A program made the position numbers and the translations under genes. DNA of 24,263 bases from contig NQMI01000280.1 of assembly GCA_002270565.1 (NCBI GenBank), positions 1 to 24,263 of the forward strand, in the 5' to 3' direction. This stretch comes from Stenocarpella maydis (lineage: Eukaryota > Ascomycota > Sordariomycetes > Diaporthales > Diaporthaceae). Shown here piece by piece: positions 1-9,199 of the stretch (its first letter is position 1; each line of letters begins with the position of its first letter). Below the pieces are notes generated by a model. That model saw only the letters and a list, made by a program, of their open reading frames with translations. It had not been told where the DNA came from and did not search any database.

Positions 1-97
1 TCGTCCGAATTCGCCTCAGAGCACCATACTGCGACCCTGCCGAAACACACACACGCTGAACTGAATGCTATTCTATAGCACAAATTCATCAGAATAA
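1..97 (-). repeat. Repeat C, copy 1 (partial, inverted)
   Basis: Read on the - strand, this stretch matches the first part of the repeats at 21150 and 23617. It starts with a GTGCTAT...ATAGCAT inverted motif, runs through a short GT microsatellite, and continues to GGTGCTCTGAGGCGAATT, where the window ends. It resembles the 21150 copy most closely (same GT-run length and same CGCAGTATGG). It is not AT-biased like its neighbours. The junction with the family B gag remnant is at about position 98. The nature of the element is unknown. Confidence 0.8.
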
Positions 98-945
98 TAT
101 ATAGTTATTTTAACTTATTAGTATTCTTTTAGAATAGGTCTTTATAGTTGCTTCCTGGGTTGGCAGCATTCTTTAGAGAAGTATCCTTATCTTCTATAAT
201 TATAATACTTCTAGCTATTATTAGAGCATTATTATGCTGTATTAAGTTTTATAAGTTCTAGATGGATACTATAGGTAGTTCCTTATTATTATTTAAGTAA
301 TTAGTTATTAACAGATATAGCTATAGTAATATATTTTATAAATATATTAGGCCTATCTACTTTAGAAAGCTTATCTTTAATATCTTTTTTAAATCCTTTA
401 TAGAACTAGCTTATAAGTGCTTTATCTCCCTAATTAATATAGGTAGTAAGTTATTTAAAGTCGATAGTATATTTAGAAGGTAAGCCTTACTATTTAAGTT
501 ATGTAAGCTATTATTTAATAATTTATTTCTCATCTAGGTTGCTAAAGGCATCCTTTAAGGCTTATTTAAAGTTATTATATTTCCTAAAGATAGCTTTAGT
601 ATTATTATCCTAATCCGTTTTATTATTCTCTAAGTAGTTCCTAAAAGTAGATTTAAACCAAGCAAGGGTATTTCCTTTAAGTTAATATCTAGCAAAAATA
701 ATCTTACTATAATTAATCCTAAACTAAGTTTCATAATATTAGAAATAAGAACAATATTAAGTAAGAAATCCCTAGAGGATTCCCTTATCTCCTTTATAGG
801 GGCCGGGCTTATCCATCTTGTAAGCTTTAGCTTGCTAAACTATATAAAGACAGTTAATTTCCTTCTACAGAGCACCAATCTATAGGGCTATTTCCTAGGC
901 ACTTATAATCTAGGCTTATCTATTATTAAAGGAGGTAGTTAACAT
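98..945 (-). pseudogene. Family B retrotransposon gag remnant (left arm)
   Basis: On the - strand a start codon at 945 opens a frame broken by many TAG and TAA codons. It keeps gag landmarks: an A-W-F block near 655-670 (in the right-arm copy it reads LAWFKSTFRNYLENN) and a block near 340-390 read as DIKDKLSKVDRP in the right-arm copy, typical of the C-terminal half of Ty3/Gypsy gag. It follows the family B LTR at the spacing expected of a 5' LTR, leader and gag. It is cut off at about 98 by repeat C, so protease, RT and integrase are absent. Assignment rests on motif pattern and context. It is non-functional, with decay consistent with RIP. Confidence 0.7.
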
Positions 946-1004
946 TATATCTTTATATTACTTAATTAGTTATATACATAGCTATTCTAAATAGGAATTA
1001 TCAA

Positions 1005-1463
1005 AATGTTATAATTATACTAAATCTTTATAGGGTTCAATAAGTAACCTATAGGGTTTATATTAGCAGAGCGGCGCAGAGGCAGCACATAACTCAGTTG
1101 CAATATACAAAAATACTATTCACAAAGAGAGTATAATCAAAAGCTATAAGGCTATCCAATTCGTAAGACTAAATACTTAGATTAATAACTAAAGAGTCTA
1201 TTCTATAAGAGCTATCTATTATAGTGATAACCACGTTTATATATATATTCTGACTCTTCAGTAGCTCACTTAGCTGACTTGATGAGCCAGGTAAGCTGGC
1301 TCACTTGGCTCACTTGGTGATCCAAGTGATCCCTTCTGGGCAGGTGGGTCCTTGACCCTAACCCTATCCTAACACATCCCGTTATCTTATGTCTGCGGGG
1401 TTGCATCGTAGCAGTTGGTCCTGATTGCCTTGGATGCCGGGGTGCCATTGTGTTGGTTCATAA
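1005..1463 (-). mobile_element. Family B LTR (5' LTR, left arm)
   Basis: On the - strand the LTR begins TGTTATGAACCAACAC at 1463, very close to the start of the family A LTR at 13232 (TGTTATGAACTAACACG). It shares the U3 motif GATGCAACCCCGCAG and a telomere-like TAGGGTTAGGG stretch (1356-1374), followed by short GGATCACTT and GAGCCAAGT repeats. The end near 1005 is inferred from alignment with the leader of family A and is approximate. The gag remnant follows about 60 bases further on. No second LTR for this copy is visible. Confidence 0.7.
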
Positions 1464-1838
1464 CAATTAGTACTAACTTTTATTAATTATTTAGCACTAA
1501 GTAGGTGCTAGGGTAAATAAAAGTAGCTAAATATAGGAAAACTATCTTATTTATTAATATAATTTACTTATTAATAAACTATATTATATAAGTTTTATTT
1601 ATAAAAAATATAAATTTATAATCTTATACTTATTTTAAATATTATTTAAATAATTACTTAATTATTAATTAGAAAGGTTTGTAGTATTGTATATATTTAT
1701 ATATAAAGTATAAATATATAAAAGTTTAGTCTTTTTTTTAAAATAAAAACAAAAATAAGGAAAGTAATATATAAGTATAAAATATATATTTACTATTAAC
1801 TGGTATTCGTACTCCTTATCTTGTCTTCATTTATTGCT
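1464..1838. other. AT-rich gap with a dispersed-repeat fragment
   Basis: Almost pure A/T, with no coding potential seen. Bases 1466-1545 (TTAGTACTAACTTTTATTAA and what follows, to a CTAGGGTA motif) resemble 22052-22110 and, inverted, 22745-22815. This marks a fragment of the same dispersed repeat next to the family B LTR. The mirrored copy is at about 10925-11229. Confidence 0.45.
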
Positions 1839-2418
1839 CTATTGATTACGTGACCTTCTAATACAAAGAAGATATTTAGGCTCTCGTGCTAGGCGAAAAA
1901 AAATTAATCTAGGAGGGAGTGTATGTAGTGTCAGCTGAACGGGACGCTGAACTGGAGTTCCCGCCGGCAAGGCCGGGAGTTTATTTTTTAAACGGTTTAT
2001 GTTGGAATAGCACTTAGGATCGCACATCAGTATGGGGACGAGGTGGCTTAGTCAGCCACCTAGGTACCGCACGGAGGCCTTAAGCCCCTACCGTGTGCTT
2101 CCCCTCCCTCGTTTCAGAACCTAGATAGATCATCGAATAACAGAACCAGTTCGACAACCACTGTACGTACGTACCAACAGCCATATGGCAAAGGCCATTC
2201 AACAGTTTAAGAAGTTTTGTGGCGTGATTATGAACGAAGCCAGGTAGAAACCAAGATCAACATAGTTTTCATCCTCCTCTTAAATATTCACCGTATTCTC
2301 TGTTTTCAGTGATTCTACGTCCCATCTCAGTTGACCTGGTTCATATCTACCTAGGTACGAACCAAAGTTCTCCTACGAGCAAAATCTCCTCACACGCCAA
2401 GTCTCACCCGGGCACATT
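1839..2418 (+). promoter_or_regulatory. Upstream region of the dehydrogenase
   Basis: GC content rises to host level here. Features visible: a hairpin at 2041-2061 (AGGTGGCT and AGCCACCT around a 5-base loop), a CCGCCGGCAAGGCCGG inverted motif near 1962-1977, a TTAAATATT box near 2280, and a pyrimidine-rich tract ending TTTTCAG at about 2310. The last could be a TATA-like region followed by a 5'-UTR splice acceptor. A 62-codon open frame on the - strand (1839-2027) has no recognisable features and is not called as a gene. Promoter function is inferred only from position. Confidence 0.4.
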
Positions 2419-3599
2419 ATGCGCGCGCTCCGATACTATGGCACTAGGGACATCCGCTTGGACGATATCCCCGACCCAGCTTGTCGGCCGGGCTGTGTCA
2501 AGATCAAGCCAGAATATGTTGGTATTTGCGGGAGCGACATGTAAGTCCCTTGACGCGTTGCTCAGTCATGTATGATCGGGTTTCCCATGCCTTATGGCGT
2601 ACCTAAAATCACCTATGCCCAAACCTGAAATTCTTAAGCTAATTCAAACCACTGGCCAGTCATCTTTACTTTGGTGACGTGAATATAACTGACTTTGTGC
2701 ACCCACTGGCCAAGGAGAGGTTGCCGTTTATCTTTGGTCACGAGTTCGGGGGGGTGGTGACTGAGGTTGGGGATGGCGTTACACGAGCGCAAGTCGGCGA
2801 CCTCGTGGCCGTCCGTCCATCACTTTATGACGGCAGCTGCGAGGCCTGCGTTGCGGGACACACCAATGTGTGCCAGAACTCAGGCTGGTTAGGGATTAAC
2901 GCCAGCGGGGGAATGGCTGAGTCGGCCGTGTTCGACGAGAATGCGGTGTTCTGCCTTCCCCACGGGACGAGTCCTGAGGTCTCGGCCTTGGTCGAGCCGC
3001 TTGCCGTGGGTTGGCACGCGACACGCTTGGTTAGGGATTTGACCTCCACTTCGACAGCTCTCATAACGGGCGGCGGCCCAATTGGCTGTGCCATCTACCT
3101 TGCCCTCAGAGCCCAAGGCCTGACGAGAATCGTGATCAGCGAGGTCTCGAAGGCGCGACGAGACTGCCTGGCGACACTCGGCGTTGAGCACATCCTCTCC
3201 CCGGCCGATACCGATGTCGCGGCTACAGTCCGTGAGCGATTCGAGGCAGGCGGCGCCCACGCGGTCTTCGACTGCGCCGGGCTCCCAGTCACGCTTAGCA
3301 CGGCCCTGGAGGCGCTGCGACCGAAGGGCACTATCGTCAATGTCGCCCATCGCGCCGAGCCCGTTCCGCAAGTGGATCTCAACCTGTACCTGGCTAAAGA
3401 GGCAACCCTTGTGAGCTCGATCTCGTACCAGGACAAGGACTGGGAGGAGGTTATTGAGGCCGTGGGAAATGGGAAGATCAAGCCGGAGGCAATGGTCACG
3501 GGCAGGATTCAGTTGCAGGATGTGGTTGAGAAAGGAATCGAGGTTTTAGCTAGTCCCGAACACCAACATTGCAAGCTTTTAATTAGGGTGCAACAATAA
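2419..3599 (+). CDS. Zn-dependent medium-chain dehydrogenase, (R,R)-butanediol/sorbitol dehydrogenase-like
   Basis: Two exons, 2419-2540 and 2660-3599, give 353 residues, the usual length for this NAD(H)-dependent family, whose members interconvert alcohols or polyols and ketones in the cytosol. The start MRALRYYG is typical. The GroES-like domain carries the catalytic-zinc residues Cys37 (in GICGSD), His68-Glu69 (GHEF) and Glu153 (VEPLAVGWHA). A structural-zinc loop with Cys101, Cys104 and Cys112 follows the butanediol-dehydrogenase pattern, with Asp98 near the place of a first cysteine. The Rossmann motif GGGPIG is at 178-183 and is followed by ISEVSK, whose acidic residue favours NAD over NADP. 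No signal peptide is seen. It is the only intact host gene here, with GC-rich codons and RIPed retroelements on both sides. Substrate cannot be fixed from sequence; L-threonine, arabinitol or xylitol dehydrogenase are alternatives. Confidence 0.88.
2541..2659 (+). other. Intron of the dehydrogenase gene (119 nt)
   Basis: The donor GTAAGT follows GGGAGCGACAT. The acceptor CCAG at 2656-2659 precedes TCATCTTTACTTTGG. Splicing joins AT and T into an Ile codon and gives GSDIHLYFGDVN, the continuous family sequence. A possible branch site, AGCTAATTC, lies about 20 bases before the acceptor. Without splicing the first 41 residues, including the zinc-binding Cys37, would be lost, so the intron is well supported. 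Confidence 0.88.
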
Positions 3600-4135
3600 A
3601 CACACTCCCGATTGTAACTTAATATTACAGTCACGTCTTTCTCCTCTAAGACCCTTGCTTATTATCCAGATATTTGATGGTAATAAAGGCTTCCTCCTAA
3701 CAACTTATGAATTTAAATAATATGATATGATTTATTTTTATCGTCTGCTTTATAACCTGCCAAAAATTGATCTTTGTGGTTATGCTCGCTGTATTGCATC
3801 CATGGTAAGGCTGATGAATAGCCGTTGGTCAGAATAAATAAGTTCAATTTAGACTTACACCGTCCTCACTTCAACACAATCTAATTCTGACCTCATAATG
3901 TCTTCATATCCAGGCACAGCTGACCAGGATGGCTGACTTTGGAAGTGTCGGTAGGGGTGGGAAATCTCGGCCTCGGGTACGTCTTATGCGAACCTGACTA
4001 CGTGTGGCTGAGTTGCAGAGATCCTGACAGGCTAAGGATCATCCAACTGAAAACGCTGTCTGTGACAAGCGAAGTGATGCCCCCCCCCGGTAAATTAGCC
4101 GTTTCCGCACGTGCCACCAAAATTTGGTGGGCGGC
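3600..4135. other. 3' flank of the dehydrogenase up to the A' insertion
   Basis: The likely 3' UTR contains AATAAA at 3682-3687. Beyond that is host-like sequence of intermediate GC with no convincing gene. An open frame from 3939 runs into the LTR and has no recognisable features. A C9 run (4080-4088) and a palindrome CCACCAAA/TTTGGTGG (4114-4130) lie just beside the retrotransposon LTR end. Confidence 0.5.
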
Positions 4136-4602
4136 CAGTATAATGATCAAAGGGTTTTCAGAGTACATAATCCTGAAAGATCAAGGGTTTATATTCAGAA
4201 TACGTTATTAGGCAGTTATTAAGCAATATTATTAACTAACAATAATCACTAGCTGTGGGCTATTTAATGTTAGATTGTATTAGATTGAGATTGAAGAGTC
4301 TGTTTTATAAAATCTATTTATATAGTGATAACTATATTTTTATATATTCTGATAATAGTAGGAATCTAGGCTCGCTGGTTATTCTTATTATCCTTGGTGG
4401 TGGTGTTAAGTTGGGCTTTGGTGTCGGATAGCTGGGCTAGCCAGCTATCCAAGCTATCCATAAGCCATAGGTGGGTTCCCAACCCTAACCCTGGAGCATG
4501 CGGGCTCCATATATAAGTAACTGCGGGGTCGCGCCATTATATACGTTTTCAACGTTCGGGCCTATATCTAGGCCCCTGGGGTGCATCGCTATTAGCTCTA
4601 CA
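4136..4602 (-). mobile_element. Family A' 3' LTR (left arm)
   Basis: On the - strand the LTR runs from TGTAGAGCTAATAGCG at 4602 to GATCATTATACT at about 4136. Its second half (ATATAAACCCTTGATCTTTC, then CTTTGATCATTATA) matches the ends of the family A LTRs at 13695 and 19780. Its U3 half differs but keeps an ACCCCGCAG motif and a telomere-like GGTTAGGGTT (4481-4492 on the + strand). A purine-rich tract (4603-4620 on the - strand, AAGAAGAAGGAGGGGTAG) precedes it, as expected of the polypurine primer site of a 3' LTR. Confidence 0.8.
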
Positions 4603-4769
4603 CTACCCCTCCTTCTTCTTTAATTTTTAAAAATTCCGTAAGTTATTTCCGCTTATTGCATCTTCATTTATGCCTTTCTAATCCGTCATATCATCTAAAG
4701 TTAAGGATTCTTAAGTCGCAAAGCCCGCTCATTATACTCTAAAAACTAAGCGAGGATTCCCTTCTTCTT

Positions 4770-5321
4770 TTTTTTTTTTTTTTGCCATTATATACCTTCT
4801 TATTCCTTCTAAAAGGCCATAGCATTTCATCCTACCGGTATCGCCTTTAGAGTCTTCCCACAACAAGTGTATATACCTAGGTGGTCGAGACATAATTAGA
4901 GGGTTCTCTTCTTATACCTTAGATGTGGGAACAACACTAGAGAATGAAGTCCAAGCTAAAGGCCGCTAAGGAGGAACATCATGTGATTACGCGATTAAGC
5001 ATCTAAGAAAGTAGAAGCATATAGTATAATAAGATAATGCATGCTATTTATTGCGAAATCAACAATCTGGAGGAGTTAGAGCTGTTATAAAAATAGATGG
5101 TTAAGGACAGCGAACGGACCCCAATAATCCGCTAAGGCTATAAAAAGGAATTCTATAGAGGAGGCTGGTGGGATGGTAGCACAGGAGGCATAGCTGCATT
5201 CCAAGGTAAAGTAGAGTTTTTAACTAAAATATAATTGGTTGGGGGGACGCTGCCCATTCAAACATTTTTAAATATTAGTGCTAAAGGAAATATGCCTATA
5301 AGTGGCTCATCTAGTATCTAA
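4770..5321 (+). pseudogene. Antisense ORF remnant of family A' (left arm)
   Basis: Opposite in strand to its host retrotransposon and lying between chromodomain and 3' LTR, this decayed frame keeps pieces of the antisense ORF of element A (18572-19107). Recognisable are MHAIYCEINNLEELELL (near 5035-5090), EEAGGMVAQEA (near 5158-5190) and FLNISAKGNMPISGSSSI before a stop at 5319-5321. The element A counterparts are MLRAIYCSLLNLDELD, EEAGGMVVQEA and FLNVSGEGNMPVGGLSSA. At least two frame changes and several TAG/TAA codons break it. The 5' boundary is approximate. Confidence 0.65.
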
Positions 5322-6369
5322 AATTTTGCTAATAGCTAAATACACTTAGTATGCTAATCAACTGGTAGAATATTCGATTAGTCGGACGGCCTGCATGGTT
5401 TCTACTAGTCGAGCAGTCAACTAGTTTTACTACTAGGCCATTCAGTAGGCCTATTGGATTTTCTGGGCTATTTATTAGTTGTTTCAGCCGAGGCTGGGTT
5501 CTAGGCCTCGAAATCCTTTAAGAGTTACCTTATATAATAAAGTTCTATTCTGTCAATATATTTTATTTTATATTATATATTTGTAAGGACAGATTCTTCC
5601 TTAGTATTATCTTAAGTTTATAATAAAAATAAAATACTTTTATTTCTTATTATATTTATTATAGTTTTTATTTTTTTTTTTTTTTTTATCTTTTTTATGC
5701 TTTTTAAGGAGAAAATATAAAAATTATTATATTATTTATTCCCCTAGTATAAGACTTATAGTCCTACCTTAGTACTCTAATATTAATTAGAATTTTAAAT
5801 AAGCTGATTTTTTTATAGTTAAGCTTATTACTAGTTTTTAGTTTTAATATTTTAGTAAAAAAAGTAGACCTTATCTCCCTCCTTAAGAATTGTCTTTTAT
5901 TCTTTTCTAATTCGCATATTTATTTTTATTCCTATATAAAAGAAAGTTCTGCTAAATTCTTTTTAAATCATCCAATTTATATTACTTTCTTATGCTAATT
6001 CCGCTAGGGTATCATCTAATAGTAATTATAATTGCCTAAGGTTCAATCCATAGAGTACAAAGAAAGGTAACTATCTAGTTGTGCAAAGTTATCACACTAT
6101 TATATGCAAACTATGCTAGTGGTAGCATTCAACCCATCCTATAATTTTAACATAATATTAAAGGTATTTTTATAACCAGTATTCCATCAATTTTCCCATA
6201 TAATAGGTATACTTATTAAGAAGCTTTATTTGCTAAGCTATTTCAATCAGTAATTTCCAGAAGTTAAATTAAATTTTTTTTTTTTTTATTATAGATTTAA
6301 ATAATCTTATATGACCAGCTTCTATATAGTGCTTTATAAATGAAAACATATATACAAGTTTTATACTAT
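5322..6369 (-). pseudogene. Family A' integrase C-terminus and chromodomain remnant (left arm)
   Basis: Read from 6369 downwards, the decayed frame shows late integrase landmarks in order: an FWK-type block near 6260, WVEC near 6140, PFFVLYG at 6049-6068, and LKEGDKVY near 5880, the GDKVY block that precedes the GPF segment of chromoviral integrases. A broken chromodomain follows near 5560-5650. After it comes the proline/serine/threonine-rich tail shared with element A (5340-5530). Long T runs and many stops show decay. The fragment starts abruptly at 6369, the palindrome centre. If that centre is an adapter, the truncation is not biological. Confidence 0.7.
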
Positions 6370-6408
6370 ATCTCTTCTAATAAAAACCGGAGGGGGGGGA
6401 GAAGAGAT
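6370..6408. other. Palindrome centre resembling a SMRTbell hairpin adapter
   Basis: The 39 bases run ATCTCTTCT, AATAAAAACC, GGAGGGGGGGG, AGAAGAGAT. The standard PacBio hairpin adapter, as I remember it, has ATCTCTCTC, AAC repeats, GGA repeats ending in GGAAAA, then GAGAGAGAT. Order and composition match throughout with a handful of single-base indels and substitutions. Immediately outside, 6347-6369 and 6409-6431 are perfect 23-bp reverse complements. This is what a missed-adapter fold-back read would show. Confidence 0.75.
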
Positions 6409-7500
6409 ATAGTATAAAACTTGTATATATGATCCCATTAATAAAGCACTAAATAGATGCTGATAAATAAAAGAGTATTTAAATTTATAATAAAAAAAAA
6501 AAAAAAATAACTTAACTTCAAAATATTAAATTTTAATAATTATAAATAATTTTTTTTTTATATTTTTTAAGTAATAAATTGAAAAATTTATTTAATACTG
6601 ATTATAAAAATATTTTTTTTTTAATCTTTTTTTAAAATTATAGGATGGGTTGAATGCTACTACTAGTATAGTTTGCTTATAATAGTGTAATAACTAGCAC
6701 AACTAGATAGTTACCTTTCTTTGTACTAAAAATGGATTGAACATTTAGGCAACATAGTTTCTACAAAATAAAACCCTAGCGAAATTAGCGCAAGAAAGTA
6801 ATATGAATAAGATGATTTTAAAAGAATTTAGCAAAACTAAAACTAAAACTAAAATAAAATAAAAATAAATATGCGGATTAGAAAAGAATAAGGGACAGGT
6901 CTTCTTAAGGAGGGAGAGAAAGGTCTACTTTTTTTACTAAAATATTAAAACTAAAAACTATTTAAAAAAAAAAACAACAAAAAAAATAAAAAAAAAAAAA
7001 AAAAAAATCAAAAAAAAAAAAAAAAAAAAGGTACCAACTATAAGTCTTATACTAAGGGAATAAATAATATAATAATTTTTATATTTTCTTCTCAAATTAG
7101 CATAAAAAATATAAAACTCGAAATATAAATTAAAACTATAATAAATATAATAAGAAATATGAAGTAGAAAAGATTATAAACTTAAGATAATACTAAGGAA
7201 TAATAGAGTCCTAATTAAATAAAAGGAATATAAAGCGAAAACATATAGGACAGAACAAAACTTACGCATGCAGGCAACTCTTAAAGGATTTCAAGGCCTA
7301 GAACCCAGCCTCGGCTGAAACAACTAATAAATAGCCCAGAAAATCCAATAGGCCTACTGAATGGCCTAGTAGTAAAACTAGTTGACTGCTCGACTAGTAG
7401 AAACCATGCAGGCCGTCCGACTAATCGAATATTCTACCAGTTGATTAGCATACTAAGTGTATTTAGCTATTAGCAAAATTTTAGATACTAGATGAGCCAC
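6409..7500 (+). pseudogene. Family A' integrase C-terminus and chromodomain remnant (right arm)
   Basis: Mirror image of 5322-6369. It shows GWVECYY near 6645, CTTTCTTTGTACT near 6715, KLAQESNMNKMILKEFSK near 6780-6835, a broken GDKVY-equivalent near 6905-6930, chromodomain start KYEVEKIINLR near 7155-7190, and the tail LLKDFKA, then KQPRKSNRPT, to 7490. Long A runs at 6967-7029 interrupt it. It probably represents the same genomic copy as the left arm. Confidence 0.6.
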
Positions 7501-8040
7501 TTATAGGCATATTTCCTTTAGCACTAATATCCAGGAATCTTCCAATTAGCATTGTCTCTTAACCAACTATATTTTAATTAAAAACTCTACTTTACCTTGG
7601 AATGCAGCTATGCCCCCTGTGCTACTATTCCACCAGCCTCCTCTATAGAATTCCTCTGTATAGCCTTAGCGGATTGCTTGGCAATCCGTTCGCTTAATCT
7701 GAACCTTCTATTTTCCTAACAGCTCTAACTCCTCCAGATTGTTGATTTCGCAATAAATAGCATGCATCATCTTATTATACTACATGCTTCTACTTTCTCA
7801 GATACTTAATCGAGTAATCACATGATGTTCCTCCTTAGCGGCCTTTAGCTTGGACTTCATTCTCTAGTGTTGTTCCCACTTCTTAGGTATTAGGAGAGAA
7901 CCTTATAATTATATCGCGACCACCTAGGTATATACACTTGTTGCGGGAAGAGTCTAAAGGCGATACCGGTAGGATGAAATGCTATGGCCTTTTAGAAGGA
8001 ATAAGAAGGTATATAATGGCGTTTTTATATAATGAAGAAA
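7480..8040 (-). pseudogene. Antisense ORF remnant of family A' (right arm)
   Basis: Mirror of 4770-5321. The - strand shows MHAIYCEINNLEELELL near 7695-7765, followed by decayed EEAGG-type sequence near 7620-7640 and a C-terminal block near 7480-7530. A short insertion (TCCAGGAATCTTCCAATTAG region, 7530-7560) absent from the left arm restores the spacing seen in element A. This suggests that in at least one place the right arm preserves sequence missing on the left. Confidence 0.5.
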
Positions 8041-8206
8041 AGAAGAAGGGAATCCTCGCTTAGTTTTTAGAGTATAATGAGCGGGCTTTGCGACTTAAGA
8101 ATCCTTAACTTTAGATGATATGACGGATTAGAAAGGCATAAATGAAGATGCAATAAGCGGAAATGACTTATAGAATTTTTGAAAATAAAAGAAGAAGGAG
8201 GGGTAG

Positions 8207-8677
8207 TGTAGAGCTAATAGCGATGCACCCCAGGGGCCTAGATATAGGCCCGAACGTTGAAAACGTAAATAATGGCGCGACCCCGCAGTTACTTATATAT
8301 GGAGACAGCATGCCCCCGGGTTAGGGTTGGGAACCCACCTATGGCTTATGGATAGCTTGGATAGCTGGCTAGCCTAGCTATCTGATACCAAAGCCCGACT
8401 TAATACCACCACTAAGGATAGCAAGGATAACTAGTGGAGTTCTTTATATGTCTATTAAAAAATAGATAATAATTATATAGTTATTACTATATAGATAGTT
8501 TTTTATAGAATAGACTCTTTAGTTCTGTATCTTATACAATCTAATGTTTAAAGAGCCCACAGTTACTAATAATTATTAGTTAATAATATGCTTAATAAAC
8601 TGCCTAATAACGTATTCCGAATATAAACCCTTGATCTTTTAAGTTTATGTACTTGGAAACCCTTTGATCATTATATT
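8207..8677 (+). mobile_element. Family A' 3' LTR (right arm)
   Basis: Starts TGTAGAGCTAATAGCG after a purine tract (8189-8206) and ends near TTGATCATTATATT. Mirror of 4136-4602. Contains GGGTTAGGGTTGGGAACCC at 8318-8336, where the telomere-like motif abuts a GGGTTGGGAACCC inverted repeat. Confidence 0.7.
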
Positions 8678-9199
8678 ATGGCCGCTTTGCGCCAAATTTT
8701 GGTGGCACGTGCGGAAACGGCTAATTTACCGGGGGGGGGCATCACTTCGCTTGTCACAGACAGCGTTTTCAGTTGGATGATCCTTAGCCTGTCAGGATCT
8801 CTGCAACTCAGCCACACGTAGTCAGGTTCGCATAAGACGTACCCGAGGCCGAGATTTCCCACCCCTACCGACACTTCCAAAGTCAGCCATCCTGGTCAGC
8901 TGTGCCTGGATATGAAGACATCATGAAGACCCTGTCTCTTACCCTGATGTTTAAGAGACAGGTGTAGTCTAAATTGACTTATTTATTGACCAACGGCTAT
9001 TCATCAGCCTTACCATGGATGCAATACAGCGAGCATAACCACAAAGTCTTTGGCAGGTTATAAAGCAGACGATAAAAATAATCTAATATTTTTAATCATA
9101 AGTTGTAAGGAGCCTTTATTACATCAAATATCTGGATAATAAGCAAGGGTCTTAGGGAGAAAGAGTGACTGTAATATTAAGTTACAATCGGGAGTGTGT
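8678..9199. other. Mirrored 3' flank of the dehydrogenase, with a Tn5-end-like pair
   Basis: Corresponds to 3600-4135 reversed. Bases 8932-8961 hold CTGTCTCTTA and TAAGAGACAG separated by 10 bases. This replaces about 30 bases of unrelated sequence at the matching place in the left arm. The two 10-mers equal the outer ends of the Tn5 mosaic end used in transposase-based sequencing libraries. No gene is seen. Confidence 0.6.

Larger units (their letters stand above)
98..6369. repeat. Left arm of a ~6.3 kb inverted duplication
   Basis: The order B gag, B LTR, AT-rich gap, dehydrogenase, A' LTR, A' 3' end reappears in reverse complement at 6409-12630. Several blocks are identical; for example 1839-2027 matches 10701-10889 exactly at the protein level. 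The arms are perfectly complementary over 6347-6378 and 6400-6431. This arm has the intact dehydrogenase and few obvious frameshifts, so it is the more reliable of the two. See the right arm and the centre for evidence that the duplication is an assembly artefact. Confidence 0.9.

Noticed and set aside
1356..1374. True telomere or internal telomere array
   Set aside because: Only two imperfect TTAGGG units, always inside LTRs; not an array.
1839..2027. 62-codon - strand open frame, identical at 10701-10889
   Set aside because: Identity only reflects the inverted duplication. There is no domain, and the frame covers a GC hairpin and promoter-like sequence.
2825..3499. Long - strand and shifted frames inside the dehydrogenase
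   Set aside because: Shadows of a GC-rich coding sequence. The + strand frame has the full family signature.
3939..4211. 90-codon + strand open frame next to the dehydrogenase
   Set aside because: It runs from the flank across the LTR border, and its reading past the border differs between the arms. No recognisable motif; likely chance.
6280..7030. Long A and T runs as poly(A) tails of LINE elements
   Set aside because: They interrupt an LTR-element integrase/chromodomain remnant and are not followed by target duplications; homopolymer noise or slippage fits better.
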